Assembly (NCBI RefSeq): GCF_020524025.1
Contig: NZ_JAIVKN010000001.1
Location: 1,195,457 to 1,259,456, forward strand
Direction: 5' to 3'
DNA: 64,000 nt
From: Halobacillus litoralis
GTDB lineage: Bacteria; Bacillota; Bacilli; Bacillales; Halobacillaceae
Each line of letters opens with the position of its first letter. Positions within the stretch are counted from its first letter, which is position 1. The notes below the pieces were generated by a model. The model searched no databases and had not been told where the DNA came from. It saw only the letters and a program-made list of their open reading frames with translations. Of the stretch, positions 54,432 to 63,881 are shown one piece after another. The position numbers and the translations under genes were made by a program.

Positions 54432-55478
54432 TTACCTGCACTTTTCTGCGATGATGGTTCTAAGAACTTTCTCATCCATGTCCAGGGGTTTAACATTACT
54501 GTCACCTAATAACTGGCTGGTATTTGAATCATCAAACGTTAACGTCTTATCGATATAGGGATGGAACACTTCCATCGGTTCATTAAACCGAAGTTCCTGC
54601 TCTGTCAGCTCATCTTTTCTATCGGTAGGAACTAATTGTACTTGATGAAAGTCAAGTTCTGATGTCAGAATCTCATATACTTTACGGTTAATAGGAGGAT
54701 TGGAGTTGGTAATGTGATAAATCGTATGAGGCTTTCCATTTTCGAGTCCTGCCGTTAAAACATCGACAACATAGTCTACAGGAACGAAATTTTGAGCGGT
54801 ATCCTCATTGCAGAGGAAACGGACTTTAGGTGAATCGACGAGGTTTTTCCGCTCCATCCTCTTTTTCATAATCTGAAAGCTTCGAATAATTCCATACAAA
54901 GCGAACGTTGTATCTGCCTCTCCTGTTCTTGAATCTCCCACAATAATGGCCGGGCGGTAGATATTAATGTTAAAGTGTTCCTTATATTGGAACACTAAGT
55001 GCTCAGCGTGACACTTACTTTCCTCATAGGAATTAACGAAGGAACGATCGACTGGATGAAGTTCCTCTTCGGCATATTGTGCATCACCGAGCGTGTAAGC
55101 TGTACTGACGTGGAAAAAGTTCTCCGTCCCTATCTTCTTCGACAGTTCCAATACCTCTTTCGTACCTTCCACGTTTATCTCAAATGTTTTTTCACGATCC
55201 TGTTCATCAAATGAGAGGTAAGCGGCTATATGATAAACCGTATCGATCTGGTTCGTTAACCTTTCGACATCCTCGGATGATACACCAACTAGTTTTTTAG
55301 AGATATCCCCGTGAATGTGAATCAATTGTTGTTGAAACTCAGACGGAACGGCTTTCTCAAGGGCTTGTGCTTTTCTTTCGTTTCTAGCTAAGGCATACAC
55401 CGTATGACCTTCACTAAGCAGACGTATTGTCAATTGCTTCCCTACAAACCCTGTCGCACCTGTTAAAAGTATATTCAT
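54432..55478 (-). CDS. NAD(P)-dependent SDR (extended, NAD_binding_4-like)
   Basis: A 348-residue extended short-chain dehydrogenase: GATGFVGKQL (glycine-rich dinucleotide site, residues 7-16), the catalytic YEESKCHAEHL (YxxxK) and VRFLCNEDTAQNFVPVDYVVDVL. The look is of the fatty-acyl-reductase/thioester reductase-like extended SDRs; the substrate is unknown. The ATG at 55478 gives a proper family N-terminus; the GTG 5 codons earlier lacks a ribosome binding site. Confidence 0.86.
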   Translation of the reverse strand: MNILLTGATGFVGKQLTIRLLSEGHTVYALARNERKAQALEKAVPSEFQQQLIHIHGDISKKLVGVSSEDVERLTNQIDTVYHIAAYLSFDEQDREKTFEINVEGTKEVLELSKKIGTENFFHVSTAYTLGDAQYAEEELHPVDRSFVNSYEESKCHAEHLVFQYKEHFNINIYRPAIIVGDSRTGEADTTFALYGIIRSFQIMKKRMERKNLVDSPKVRFLCNEDTAQNFVPVDYVVDVLTAGLENGKPHTIYHITNSNPPINRKVYEILTSELDFHQVQLVPTDRKDELTEQELRFNEPMEVFHPYIDKTLTFDDSNTSQLLGDSNVKPLDMDEKVLRTIIAEKCR

Positions 55479-55746
55479 GAAGTTCGATCCCACCCAAATG
55501 ATTAATTATATACATTCACACAAAATAATAAATGTATTCATACTTTTCAAAGTTTAACATACATAAGTCAGGGATTCAGCAAGAGAGATAAGTGATCTGT
55601 CAGTTTACAGAACTGGATATTTGGTGTGAATGTTGAATTCATGCCGTTAAAAGAAAAATAACCCCTCTCATTCCATCCATTATTTACAATATAATCGTAA
55701 GCTCAGCTGAAGCTTTTACAATCAGAAAACTTTGGACCTCGTAAAA

Positions 55747-55775
55747 GAGCCTGCTTCTAATGAAGAAGCAGGCTC
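55747..55775 (-). terminator. terminator of the M14 peptidase gene
   Basis: GAGCCTGCTTCT / AGAAGCAGGCTC perfect stem with a 5-nt loop; As on the left give a minus-strand T run. Confidence 0.8.
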
Positions 55776-55781
55776 GGTCCC

Positions 55782-56993
55782 TTACAGTCCATAGTCCTGA
55801 TCACGGTCCGTTAATGGAATCTCATCATATTCATCTGGATTAATTTCATATACATCACCTGTTGCTACTCCCTTAATAATACCGTAAACGCCCGTTTCCA
55901 CCGCTTCCACCAACTGTCCGATCTTCTTCTGACCGTAACTTTGTGTCTGCCCGGTCACTTCAAACAAAACGGTTCCACTGCCATTTAAGGCGAATGATCC
56001 AAGAGCTGTGCCCGGCAGATCAAGGTTCTGCGGATAAAGAGTAATGTTATCAAATGGAGAGTTGCCACGGTCCTGAAGTGCATCATAGGCTGCAACATTT
56101 AACTGCTTCGATAATTCTTCATTATACGTATCCGAGTATTGGCTATATTTGGACCCTTCTTCACTAGAAGGATCCGGAACAAAATCCCCAGAGATGGAGA
56201 GCGTCACTTTATCATCTGTTCCTTCAACATAATACTCTCCCTGGTGATGAAGATCCACAAACACGTCTACCTGACCAAATTCAGTCATCAAATTTTTGTA
56301 TACGTCACGAACCGTCTGAGCTTCTGGTGTAATGTACCAGCCGGGCATAGACGAATCTCCAGGAAAATCCTCTGCCTTCGGTGTATAATTCAGGTCTGGA
56401 TTGAAGTCACGGTTGACATCAAACCCAGGATTGGAAGCATAGTCCCAGTATTGATTTGTATACGTATAGTAATTCCAGGAGGGCGCGGATCCTTGTAGCT
56501 GTGGGAAGTCCTCCTCCACTTCACTCCAGGATAGATCGTTTCCTCGTCGATTGAGTTCAGTCGCATCCGGGTTGATCATCGGCATGGCCACGATCGTCAC
56601 TTCTTCCCGTATTTTTTGATATTCAGCTGAGTTGTTGGACCCCAGTTGTTTAAGCATGTTCAATAAAGCCGCTGTGCCTGTTTTTTCATTCCCGTGAATT
56701 TCACTTTGAATAAGAATGACCTTATCTCCCGAGCCGACCGTTGCTGTATAAATTTCACGGCCCTGATTGGAATAACCGGCAACTTCCACATTCACTTCTC
56801 CCTGACTGCTTTTTTCAATTTGATTCAACTTCTTGCTTAATTCCGAATGACCGATAAACCCAGAAATCGAATACTGCTGATTATCCGGTGTCCCAGGATT
56901 GGTGCCATTCGGTGCAGCGTAAACCGGACTCATCATTCCCATTGAAAGTACAACAGAACTACATAATAAAGCGACCTTCTTCTTTTTTCCCAC
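55782..56993 (-). CDS. secreted M14-family zinc carboxypeptidase
   Basis: A 403-residue exported metallopeptidase. Signal peptide (MGKKKKVALLCSSVVLSMGM, cleavage after VYAA). Zinc ligands: His and Glu in SEIHGNEKTG (HxxE) and His in VDLHHQGEYY; the catalytic Glu lies in TVLFEVTGQ. It would trim C-terminal amino acids from peptides outside the cell. The GTG start follows CAAAGGAGGG. Confidence 0.92.
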   Translation of the reverse strand: MGKKKKVALLCSSVVLSMGMMSPVYAAPNGTNPGTPDNQQYSISGFIGHSELSKKLNQIEKSSQGEVNVEVAGYSNQGREIYTATVGSGDKVILIQSEIHGNEKTGTAALLNMLKQLGSNNSAEYQKIREEVTIVAMPMINPDATELNRRGNDLSWSEVEEDFPQLQGSAPSWNYYTYTNQYWDYASNPGFDVNRDFNPDLNYTPKAEDFPGDSSMPGWYITPEAQTVRDVYKNLMTEFGQVDVFVDLHHQGEYYVEGTDDKVTLSISGDFVPDPSSEEGSKYSQYSDTYNEELSKQLNVAAYDALQDRGNSPFDNITLYPQNLDLPGTALGSFALNGSGTVLFEVTGQTQSYGQKKIGQLVEAVETGVYGIIKGVATGDVYEINPDEYDEIPLTDRDQDYGL

Positions 56994-57157
56994 AAAAGCC
57001 CTCCTTTGAAATTTTCTGACAATTATGTAATTCTTCCCTGAAATATTATTTCCTCTTACATAGTGAAAAAACGAACCTTATGTCTCATTCAAAAGATTTT
57101 TGTCTAGTTCTAAATCTACCTTCCTCTAATGAGCATACAGGCGTAAAGATGTATATA

Positions 57158-57192
57158 AAAAACCTCTCCTCCATATTTGGCAGGACAGGTTT
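57158..57192 (-). terminator. terminator of the phosphotransferase gene
   Basis: AACCTCTCCT / AGGACAGGTT stem with one mismatch; minus-strand Ts follow. Confidence 0.65.
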
Positions 57193-57249
57193 CACCGATT
57201 GGTTTACCGGTAAACGGTTAGAATAGATGATTTCAGGAATTCCACTACG

Positions 57250-58242
57250 TTAAAGCCATTTTAACAACACCGGAAAAGCGGCAGCATAATGCTTTAATTC
57301 CCGCAACGTCTTTATCACCTGGGCGGTACCCAGTTTTTGTTCCTCCTCATCACTAAACCCCATTTTCAAGGACCGTTTCAGATTATATTCAAGCCAGTCC
57401 AGTTTTCCGGAAAAACCATGTTCAAGAACTGTCTCCCAGTCCGTATCCAGTCTCGGACGGTGCCTTTCATAACCTCGAATAAAAGCACGAAGTCTGTCAA
57501 TTTCAACAGACCCTTCATTATTTTCAGACCAATACAAGGCCGTTTCCATAAAGTCACACATAGGATGGACACAGCCGGCAGACTCCCAATCAAAAATTAC
57601 AGGCTCTCCTTGATGCCACATCACATTTTTAGCATCTAAATCCCGATGACTAACCACTCGTTCCGTAATAAGTATCTTCCCCGCTCTTACCGCTCGAGCA
57701 TTCCATTCATGGAGTTGTGATAATTGAAAATGAAACAACTCCCACCACTCAGCGTTATGCTTCTCCCCGTGCTGCCTATAGAAATCCCAATCCACGACTT
57801 CTATGTTGGTGCAATGATCTGTCAGTTCCAGATGTGAAAAATCCAGGCTGTGAATACGTCCAAGGATAGAGCCTACCTTTTCACTATGAAAAGCAGTGAC
57901 TTCATTGTTTGTAAGGCTTCTCCCCACTATCCAATCATATAGAAGATAATGGTGATCCCCCCACACCTGCAAGAACGTACCATTGATTCTTTTTGCCGCT
58001 AATGTTGGAACTGATCGGGAAGCGTGTTCCGCTATACTTTCTGCTTGACGATAATTATGCTTTGCACCGAGTCTATTTATGATTTCAGGGTTTAAAAGCT
58101 TAACCACGTATTTCCCGCTGATGGTTTCAATGGCATATATTTTATGTAGCAGCCCTCCAGATAAGCTTTCAGGTACGCCAACTATTGCGCCAAGTCCTGC
58201 ATGCGCACATATTTGCTTGAAATCCAAGAAATTTAGAGACAT
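57250..58242 (-). CDS. aminoglycoside phosphotransferase (APH)-fold kinase
   Basis: A 330-residue kinase of the APH/CotS type. N-lobe lysine in KYVVKLLNPE, hinge HHYLLYDWIVGRSL, catalytic loop VVSHRDLDAKNVMW (HxDxxxxN) and metal-binding PVIFDWESAG. The family phosphorylates aminoglycosides, homoserine, choline, or spore-coat related substrates; the specific one is unknown. Start at 58242 is used, with AAAGGG 9 nt upstream; an ATG at 58251 is too close to it. Confidence 0.88.
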   Translation of the reverse strand: MSLNFLDFKQICAHAGLGAIVGVPESLSGGLLHKIYAIETISGKYVVKLLNPEIINRLGAKHNYRQAESIAEHASRSVPTLAAKRINGTFLQVWGDHHYLLYDWIVGRSLTNNEVTAFHSEKVGSILGRIHSLDFSHLELTDHCTNIEVVDWDFYRQHGEKHNAEWWELFHFQLSQLHEWNARAVRAGKILITERVVSHRDLDAKNVMWHQGEPVIFDWESAGCVHPMCDFMETALYWSENNEGSVEIDRLRAFIRGYERHRPRLDTDWETVLEHGFSGKLDWLEYNLKRSLKMGFSDEEEQKLGTAQVIKTLRELKHYAAAFPVLLKWL

Positions 58243-58275
58243 AGGATTCATCCCTTTTTTCCTTTACCATAGCCC

Positions 58276-58318
58276 AAAAAATAAAACCTGTCATCCATAT
58301 GATGGATAACAGGTTGAT
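58276..58318 (-). terminator. terminator between the monooxygenase and phosphotransferase genes
   Basis: AACCTGTCATCCAT / ATGGATAACAGGTT stem with one mismatch and T6 on the minus strand. Confidence 0.75.
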
Positions 58319-58456
58319 TATTACATCTTCTGATTGTAATCCTTTCTGTAGAAAGCCTCATGAGCCAACTGGTTTGGATTATATCGTCTTAGATTACATC
58401 AGGAAAAGACAGGACTTCAGCTGCTAAAGGACTGCAGACTAAACACCCTATCACTT

Positions 58457-58738
58457 TTAAACCTTTTGGAATTTACGAACTTCCCTTGATTCCATTAAAT
58501 CCGCTGTTGCTTCGCGATAAGCCTGGTAATGCGGAGAATCAATATGAGACTGAAAGGCCTCCTGATCCTGCCATGTTTCATAAAACAGAAAAACCGAGTC
58601 ATCGTCAATAGAGCGATGGAGCACATAGTCTACACATCCATCTTCTGCTCTGGACGGTTCAATGACTTTCTTTAGTTCTGTGAAAAGCTCTTCTTCTTTG
58701 CCCTGCTTTGCTTTTAGTATGGCATTGATGGTAATCAT
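58457..58738 (-). CDS. antibiotic biosynthesis monooxygenase (ABM, YgiN-like) family protein
   Basis: A 93-residue ferredoxin-like protein: MITINAILKAKQGKEEELF start, then EDGCVDYVLHRSIDDDSVF and SHIDSPHYQAYREATADLM. Family members are quinol monooxygenases or heme-degrading enzymes. The start at 58738 has ACAGGAGGAC upstream; a longer frame does not. Standing alone. Confidence 0.88.
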   Translation of the reverse strand: MITINAILKAKQGKEEELFTELKKVIEPSRAEDGCVDYVLHRSIDDDSVFLFYETWQDQEAFQSHIDSPHYQAYREATADLMESREVRKFQKV

Positions 58739-58955
58739 AAAATGTCCTCCTGTTTGATGGAAAGAAAACTTTCGCTGGTCTTTCGTGAATTTCGAAGATC
58801 CATAATACACGTTCATGTACTAGATATATACTCTGCCAATGACTTCAACGAAACAGAATATCCAAATGCGACAATAGTATCTTACCCTTTTTTAACAAAT
58901 TTTAAATAGTTTCAGTCGAAATCTGGTTAGGGTAATTAAAACTTTAGTCTGTTAC

Positions 58956-59849
58956 CTAATTAGAGATCGCGTATTCCATCATCTTTACACGCTTCATTCC
59001 TTTGTGAAATGATCGATACCCTTCTTCCCAATTTGATTGTTCTGTTGCATACGCTTTTTCAAATAAATCATTGGTTTCTGTTGTCCAGGATGCAAGGTGA
59101 TCGTATCCTTCATCATCTAAATAAACTTCAAACTGACGCAGCTGTTTTAGTAGATAATCCGTTCTACTTAACACCTGGCTCCACCCATTATTTTCTCCAA
59201 AGAACTGGCGGTCCCGTTCAGATAGGATATCAAGCGGTAACGTCCCACTAGCCAAAATACCACTGTTTGACACCCCTCCTCTACCAGCTTCTGCGTCTGT
59301 GGAGTATATATCAATATTACTATGGTTTGCTATTTCTACATCAGAAACACAGGAATGTATAATTGTTCTAAAGAAACCCAAAACTTGACTGCCATGTGGA
59401 TATGGACGTTGCTCGTTCAACCACACTTGAGAAGTTAATTCTTTTGTCTTTTCATTAAAAATCATTCCATTACTATAAATAACTTTTCCTGACTTCCTTT
59501 CTCTAGTCATTCCCAGCTTTTCCTCAGCTTCTTCATCGGATAAGCGTCCTTCCTGGGGGAGTTCAAAGTTATTCAGGGTTTCAGCATATTTCTCATATTC
59601 GTCAGGAATAACTACTTTTGAACTTTGCATATTTTCGATTGCTTCACCGTTATTTTTCTCTGATCCAGCACTTTTAGAACTTTCTTCCTTTTTCACATCA
59701 TCCTCATGAGCCATGTTTTCTAAAGTCTTTTCGGTTTCGAACGCTTCAGGCTTTTCGTTACCTTCCTTTTGTTCTTTATCCCCACTACATGCAGATATGA
59801 AAATTAAAGCAACGAGTGTAGTGATTGCTAATAGATTTCTAGCTGTCAT
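58956..59849 (-). CDS. lipoprotein, unknown
   Basis: A 297-residue lipoprotein: lipobox ISAC (Cys near residue 21), then a Glu/Lys-rich linker (residues 22-75), then a globular domain. VIYSNGMIFNEKTKELTSQ, YPHGSQVLGFFRTIIHSCVSDVEIAN and a helical C-terminal end (WTTETNDLFEKAY). I do not recognise a family. The ATG at 59849 has AGAGG upstream and is preferred to two earlier ATGs. Confidence 0.75.
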   Translation of the reverse strand: MTARNLLAITTLVALIFISACSGDKEQKEGNEKPEAFETEKTLENMAHEDDVKKEESSKSAGSEKNNGEAIENMQSSKVVIPDEYEKYAETLNNFELPQEGRLSDEEAEEKLGMTRERKSGKVIYSNGMIFNEKTKELTSQVWLNEQRPYPHGSQVLGFFRTIIHSCVSDVEIANHSNIDIYSTDAEAGRGGVSNSGILASGTLPLDILSERDRQFFGENNGWSQVLSRTDYLLKQLRQFEVYLDDEGYDHLASWTTETNDLFEKAYATEQSNWEEGYRSFHKGMKRVKMMEYAISN

Positions 59850-60243
59850 TAATAAGCCTCTTTTCATTATGTATTTAACCATAGGAATAATTCTAACAGA
59901 CCTTTAGAATCATTTAATTAATGATCTTCATAGTTTTAAGCAATTTTAATACAAAACATTTTTAAAAAGCTCATTATTTAGTTACCTGTTAAAATTCGCT
60001 TTATATATCTGTCTTAAATAAAATAAGACGTTATCCTTATAAAAGGATAACGTCTTACTAATCTTTTTATAGTACATGTGGCCACGGTTGTATCGGTAAT
60101 TGCGAAGGAACACGATTTTGAGTACCAAAAAATACCATTTAACCAGTTCGATCAATCATATCAACGATTATAGAAATATCTTTATTATTTGGTAACACGA
60201 TTACTTTTAATTATGCATTTACCTCTCTATAATCGTCAAGTGA
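59850..60243. other. 394-nt AT-rich stretch
   Basis: Marks the change from the normal chromosome to the AT-rich region. It holds a strong hairpin (60025-60056) and a 23-codon minus-strand frame at 60067-60138, discussed as a finding. I see no gene with a clear ribosome binding site. Confidence 0.5.
60025..60056 (-). terminator. orphan terminator-like hairpin
   Basis: A perfect 14-bp stem (AAGACGTTATCCTT / AAGGATAACGTCTT) with a 4-nt loop. On the minus strand it continues into TTATTTTATTT, and lies 11 nt past the stop of a 23-codon frame. Confidence 0.6.
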
Positions 60244-60642
60244 TTAACCAATTTCCTTATTAAATTTTGCTTGTCCTATACGTTTGTATTTACGGATGAG
60301 CTCTATTTCATGAACTCTTGCATCTCCTTCTTTTTCATATTCACCTACAAAACGATATTCGAGTTTTCCTGACTTCATTAAAGATACATGTTCCATATTT
60401 CTTCTATTAGTATACCTTCTGCAACGATACCAAACACCACTTCCGACATAAACAACTTCTTCTTTAATCCAATGCTCGTAAACAATGTACTGATTAACCT
60501 TTCTTAAATCATTTGGGTTAATTTCATACTTCTTTATTAAATGAATTATCTTTTGAAAGGTTGTTCCATATATTTTAGCAATATCCTGGTTTGTCATTTT
60601 ATTTGATAAATGTTCTATAAGTTGCTCTTTATTTGGTAGCAT
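60244..60642 (-). CDS. GIY-YIG-like nuclease with helix-turn-helix
   Basis: A 132-residue protein. Residues 1-45 (EQLIEHLSNKMTNQDIAKIYG...) look like a helix-turn-helix. Residues about 60-132 carry a GIY-YIG-like core: VVYVGSGVWYRCRRYTNRRN (YVG, then Arg), a Glu in the following ARVHEIELIRKYK, and an Asn in KFNKEIG. The family includes phage and intron homing endonucleases. The ATG follows GAGGTGATTATTTT, but this site sits in a hairpin (see 60651-60686). Neighbouring genes on the minus strand are mostly nuclease-like or broken, so this is a mobile or accessory gene. Confidence 0.7.
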   Translation of the reverse strand: MLPNKEQLIEHLSNKMTNQDIAKIYGTTFQKIIHLIKKYEINPNDLRKVNQYIVYEHWIKEEVVYVGSGVWYRCRRYTNRRNMEHVSLMKSGKLEYRFVGEYEKEGDARVHEIELIRKYKRIGQAKFNKEIG

Positions 60643-60650
60643 AAAATAAT

Positions 60651-60686
60651 CACCTCGTTTTCCTTATATCTAAGAAAAGCGAGGTG
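60651..60686 (-). promoter_or_regulatory. hairpin that sequesters the ribosome binding site of the GIY-YIG gene
   Basis: Arms CACCTCG (60651-60657) and CGAGGTG (60680-60686) pair perfectly, with further TTTT/AAAA and CTTA/TAAG pairs separated by single-base bulges and a 4-nt loop. On the minus strand the arm nearest the gene is CGAGGTG, its ribosome binding site, 8 nt before the ATG. Confidence 0.6.
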
Positions 60687-60738
60687 TAAATCAATGAGAA
60701 TTATTATTTTTTAAGGATAATTAGAGAATCTAAAATCA

Positions 60739-61896
60739 CTAGGCAAGAAAATCTACAAACTTAGGTATTATTGATTCGAAGATACATTCTGTAATATTAC
60801 TGACATTCCAATAATCATCATGTTGATTATGTATTGCCCAAGTGAAAAAGAAATAGAAACAACCACACTCAGACCTTTCATATTTTGCTATAAATGGTTC
60901 ACCAGTATATTCACCTGTTTGATATATATTCAAATCTACTTTTGTCCTTTTAGGCTCTACAGCAACTTTTGAGTAATATATTTTATTGCTCCTATTACCA
61001 ACTTTTATTTGCGAAAGTAGCTTTTTCTCCATTTCATATTTGAAACTTATAATTTTACTTTTTGTATTTTCATTTAATCCCTCTAATCTTTCTTTATATC
61101 TTTTAATATTCTCTTTGTGATGATTAAAGCCCCTTGCTAAACCATTTAGTTCATCTAATATTAATTTCATAGATTCAACATCTAAGTATTTGATTTCCCC
61201 TAAATCATTTAGCTGGCCTATAATTTCACTAGGGTCATCCGACTTTATTATTTGTGTTACTACATCCAATTGTTTAACTACTTCAGAAACTTTCTTACCT
61301 AATTGTTCTTTGAAAACCCTTGTAGCTTTAATAAAATTTTCATCAGACTCAATTAAATGCATGTAATAATCTTCTTTTAATTTTTCTCTTTCATTTAGAG
61401 CACCAGACAAATATCTCTGAACAAATTTTTGGTTGTTTATAAATTCTACTTCTTTCATACAATTTTCAATTTTATTAAGAATATTTGTATTGCTAATTTC
61501 TTTATACGAGCTTCCTTTCAGTGAGCTAATTCTATACGTTCCTGACTTTAAAGGGAATTTAGAAATTTGTTCAGCCGTCAAGAAAAATTTCTCCTTTGAA
61601 TCTTCTTTACCTGTATGTATTAACAGAAAGAATTCATGCTTTGTTTCTTTATCACCTATAACGTATTCCTCTTTTAATTCAATCTCACTATTTACATTTT
61701 CTCTATACTTTGCTTGTACTATACCTAACCTTGCTGGTTCTATACCAGTTAAGCTAGATAATCTTTTTTGGATTATAAAATCTGCACCTTCGTCGTCCAA
61801 TGAACGTTCTAAAATAAAAAACCTATCAATTAGTAGTTCCTTTGTCCTCGTTTCACCTATAGATCCATGTTCTAAACTTTTTGTTCCCTTATTCAC
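60739..61896 (-). CDS. DUF4365-like nuclease-fold protein with coiled-coil/unknown C-terminus
   Basis: A 385-residue protein. N-terminal 120 residues look like a PD-(D/E)xK domain of DUF4365 type: GSIGETRTKELL (Glu), DDEGADFIIQKR (Asp) and LGIVQAKYR (QxK). A helical middle (about 165-295, KKVSEVVKQLDVVTQIIK...) and a beta-rich end with Cys/Tyr/Trp-rich segment (RSECGCFYFFFTWAIHNQ) follow; no family recognised. Start uncertain: GTG at 61896 with GAGAGGAAGA upstream, or GTG at 61947 with AAGAGG. Could be an accessory restriction or anti-phage nuclease; inference only. Confidence 0.7.
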   Translation of the reverse strand: MNKGTKSLEHGSIGETRTKELLIDRFFILERSLDDEGADFIIQKRLSSLTGIEPARLGIVQAKYRENVNSEIELKEEYVIGDKETKHEFFLLIHTGKEDSKEKFFLTAEQISKFPLKSGTYRISSLKGSSYKEISNTNILNKIENCMKEVEFINNQKFVQRYLSGALNEREKLKEDYYMHLIESDENFIKATRVFKEQLGKKVSEVVKQLDVVTQIIKSDDPSEIIGQLNDLGEIKYLDVESMKLILDELNGLARGFNHHKENIKRYKERLEGLNENTKSKIISFKYEMEKKLLSQIKVGNRSNKIYYSKVAVEPKRTKVDLNIYQTGEYTGEPFIAKYERSECGCFYFFFTWAIHNQHDDYWNVSNITECIFESIIPKFVDFLA

Positions 61897-62121
61897 TCTT
61901 CCTCTCCCTTTCCAAATGTTTATACTGATATTACTATTAAACTGCACAAATTCCTCTTAACATTCCCACGAGATAGAGGTCTATTTATCAATTTTTCCAA
62001 GTCTATAATATGGCTATGCAATTAATTAGTTGCTATGATTTTAAGCTATTCCATTATCTTATTTAGATGTATCAGTAATAATAGGTAATTAAATTCAACA
62101 TTAATTTATTTTATCACACTT

Positions 62122-62150
62122 AAAAGACGCTATTATATAACGGCGTCTTA
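62122..62150 (-). terminator. hairpin after the broken 430-codon gene
   Basis: AAGACGC / GCGTCTT stem with a 12-nt AT-rich loop, 12 nt past the last stop of the pseudogene. Confidence 0.55.
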
Positions 62151-62161
62151 TATTAAAAATG

Positions 62162-63452
62162 CTAGTTATTCTTAAGTTTTTCAAAAAACTCTTTTTCCAT
62201 TGCTTCATCACTAAGGGCTATTAAAATACCCTTATCATGAAAGTTTTCAGATATTCTTTCTAAAACAATATTTCCCAAAGATCTTAATCTTCTCAATTTG
62301 GCCGGACTTTTAATTCTTTGAATTATTTTTTTATTCCTCTTAATACAATTTATAAAAGCCTCAGCAGCAGTGTCATCAAATTTTTCAAACATTCCTGGGA
62401 TTTTTATCGCGGCCCCATCAGCATAAAAATTGATCCACCAATATGACCAACATAAGTTTGAGTCATCGCATTTACATATCGTGGTAGTAATTCTGTAGGG
62501 ATACTCCCAGCAAATCTTTCTAATTCACTAACACATTTGTTCTCTATTTTAAATACATCTAAATTTGCCTCAAGTTCATCAATTAAAGGTTCAATTTTAT
62601 ACTTCTTATCATTTAGAGTAAGGTATTCATATCCGTTAACTGTTTCTATAAATGAAAAGGCTAAATCAATAGTCATTGAGTTTCCTTTAGTTATCTCCTG
62701 ATCTAACCTTCTTACTTCCTGAACCTTTACTAGTTTAGCTAATACTTTCCATAATATAGGTGCACAAATTCAATATTTGACCTTAGAATTGTAGTACTGT
62801 TTGGGTGTATATAAGATGTAAAAAGACGATTTATTAACTCATTTTTATATCGTTCTGGGAGATCTCCTAAGGCATTTTCTATCCCTATTGCATTTCTATC
62901 ATAAGTTTCAGTGGCAAGTATCTCCATATATTCATTAATGTCAATTATTTGCATAGGATATTCTTCGTTTAAAACATACTTAATACAATCGTCCATCATA
63001 GCGAGCACTTTTATAACTGAAGGATCTGTACTTTTTGAATGACCACTAAAAATATGCCTGGTTTCTTTTGCATGTTTTAATAGTTTACTTGCTTCCCATC
63101 CAATTACACCGATTTTATATGCACCTTCAATTAGTTAATCATCATTCACATAATTTTGAAAGTCATCATATGTATTTATTTCACGGCCTATTTCCATTTC
63201 TTTATTAAACATTGTGAGACTTCTATATATTATCTTATTACGTAAGTCATCTACTACAGCATTCCAAAAAGCACCTATAGCACTTCTATATCCACCAACT
63301 GGTAGAACCCTTAAAGCTTCTTCTATATATGGATTATCATGCAAATCTTCTCGAACATTTAGTATAGATTATTTAATTAGTCCATGTAATTCATTAGTAC
63401 TTATACTTGGAGCTTGATTTTGTGAACTTATTATTTCGCTGGAGTTTTTCAT
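62162..63452 (-). pseudogene. broken gene for a protein of about 430 residues, unknown family
   Basis: Four adjoining minus-strand frames read as one protein. From the ATG at 63452 the reading passes an in-frame TAA after HGLIK and another after NYVNDD, staying in one frame as far as YYGKY. At about 62755-62770 a single-base loss shifts the reading: inserting one base after GTG gives FVAPILWKVLAKL and then MTIDLAFSF. At about 62404-62412 a second single-base loss in a G run gives GAAIKIPGMFEKFDD. Nothing conserved is lost in between, so the gene is recently dead. Recognisable segments include GGYRSAIGAFWNAVVDDLRN and RNAIGIENALGDLPERYKNE. I do not know its function. Confidence 0.72.
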
Positions 63453-63669
63453 CTAAATATCATCAATCCTTCTAATTAAGTTTTATCTCAAAAATCTAAT
63501 GAAAATAAAAATTAACTAAACACATTAGCACTATCTAAATTATACAATTTCTTCTATATTTTTATATAAATATATACTATAAAGACTGTTTTTATCCTTT
63601 CAAATTTAATAGGACAAATTATATAATAAAATTAATATTTTATTAATTAAATAAAGAGGAGAGATTAAA

Positions 63670-63881
63670 TTGGCAAGCATCTTTGATCCAGCTCTTAGAT
63701 AATTAGAGAAATCGGGTAAAGGTTTTTTGGGTCCAATTTCCTTCCAAGATTATTCGGATAATAATAAAGTTAATGCAAGAGGCAAAAAAGCTAAAGTTTA
63801 TTTCAGTGGATTCATTAGAAGTTTTAGATAAGGGGTTAAGGGATAGTCAGACTATGGTTGTTAGGTTAGGTAAGTCAGTAG
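63670..63881 (+). pseudogene. broken plus-strand gene interrupted by the IS21-like element
   Basis: A TTG at 63670 follows a good AAAGAGGAG at 8 nt. The reading MASIFDPALR meets a TAA, continues in frame as LEKSGKGFLGPISFQDYSD and then needs one base shift to read KKLKFISVDSLEVLDKGLRD and SQTMVVRLGKSVVS. The reading is then cut off by the IS21-like terminus at 63882. Product unknown. Confidence 0.5.
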
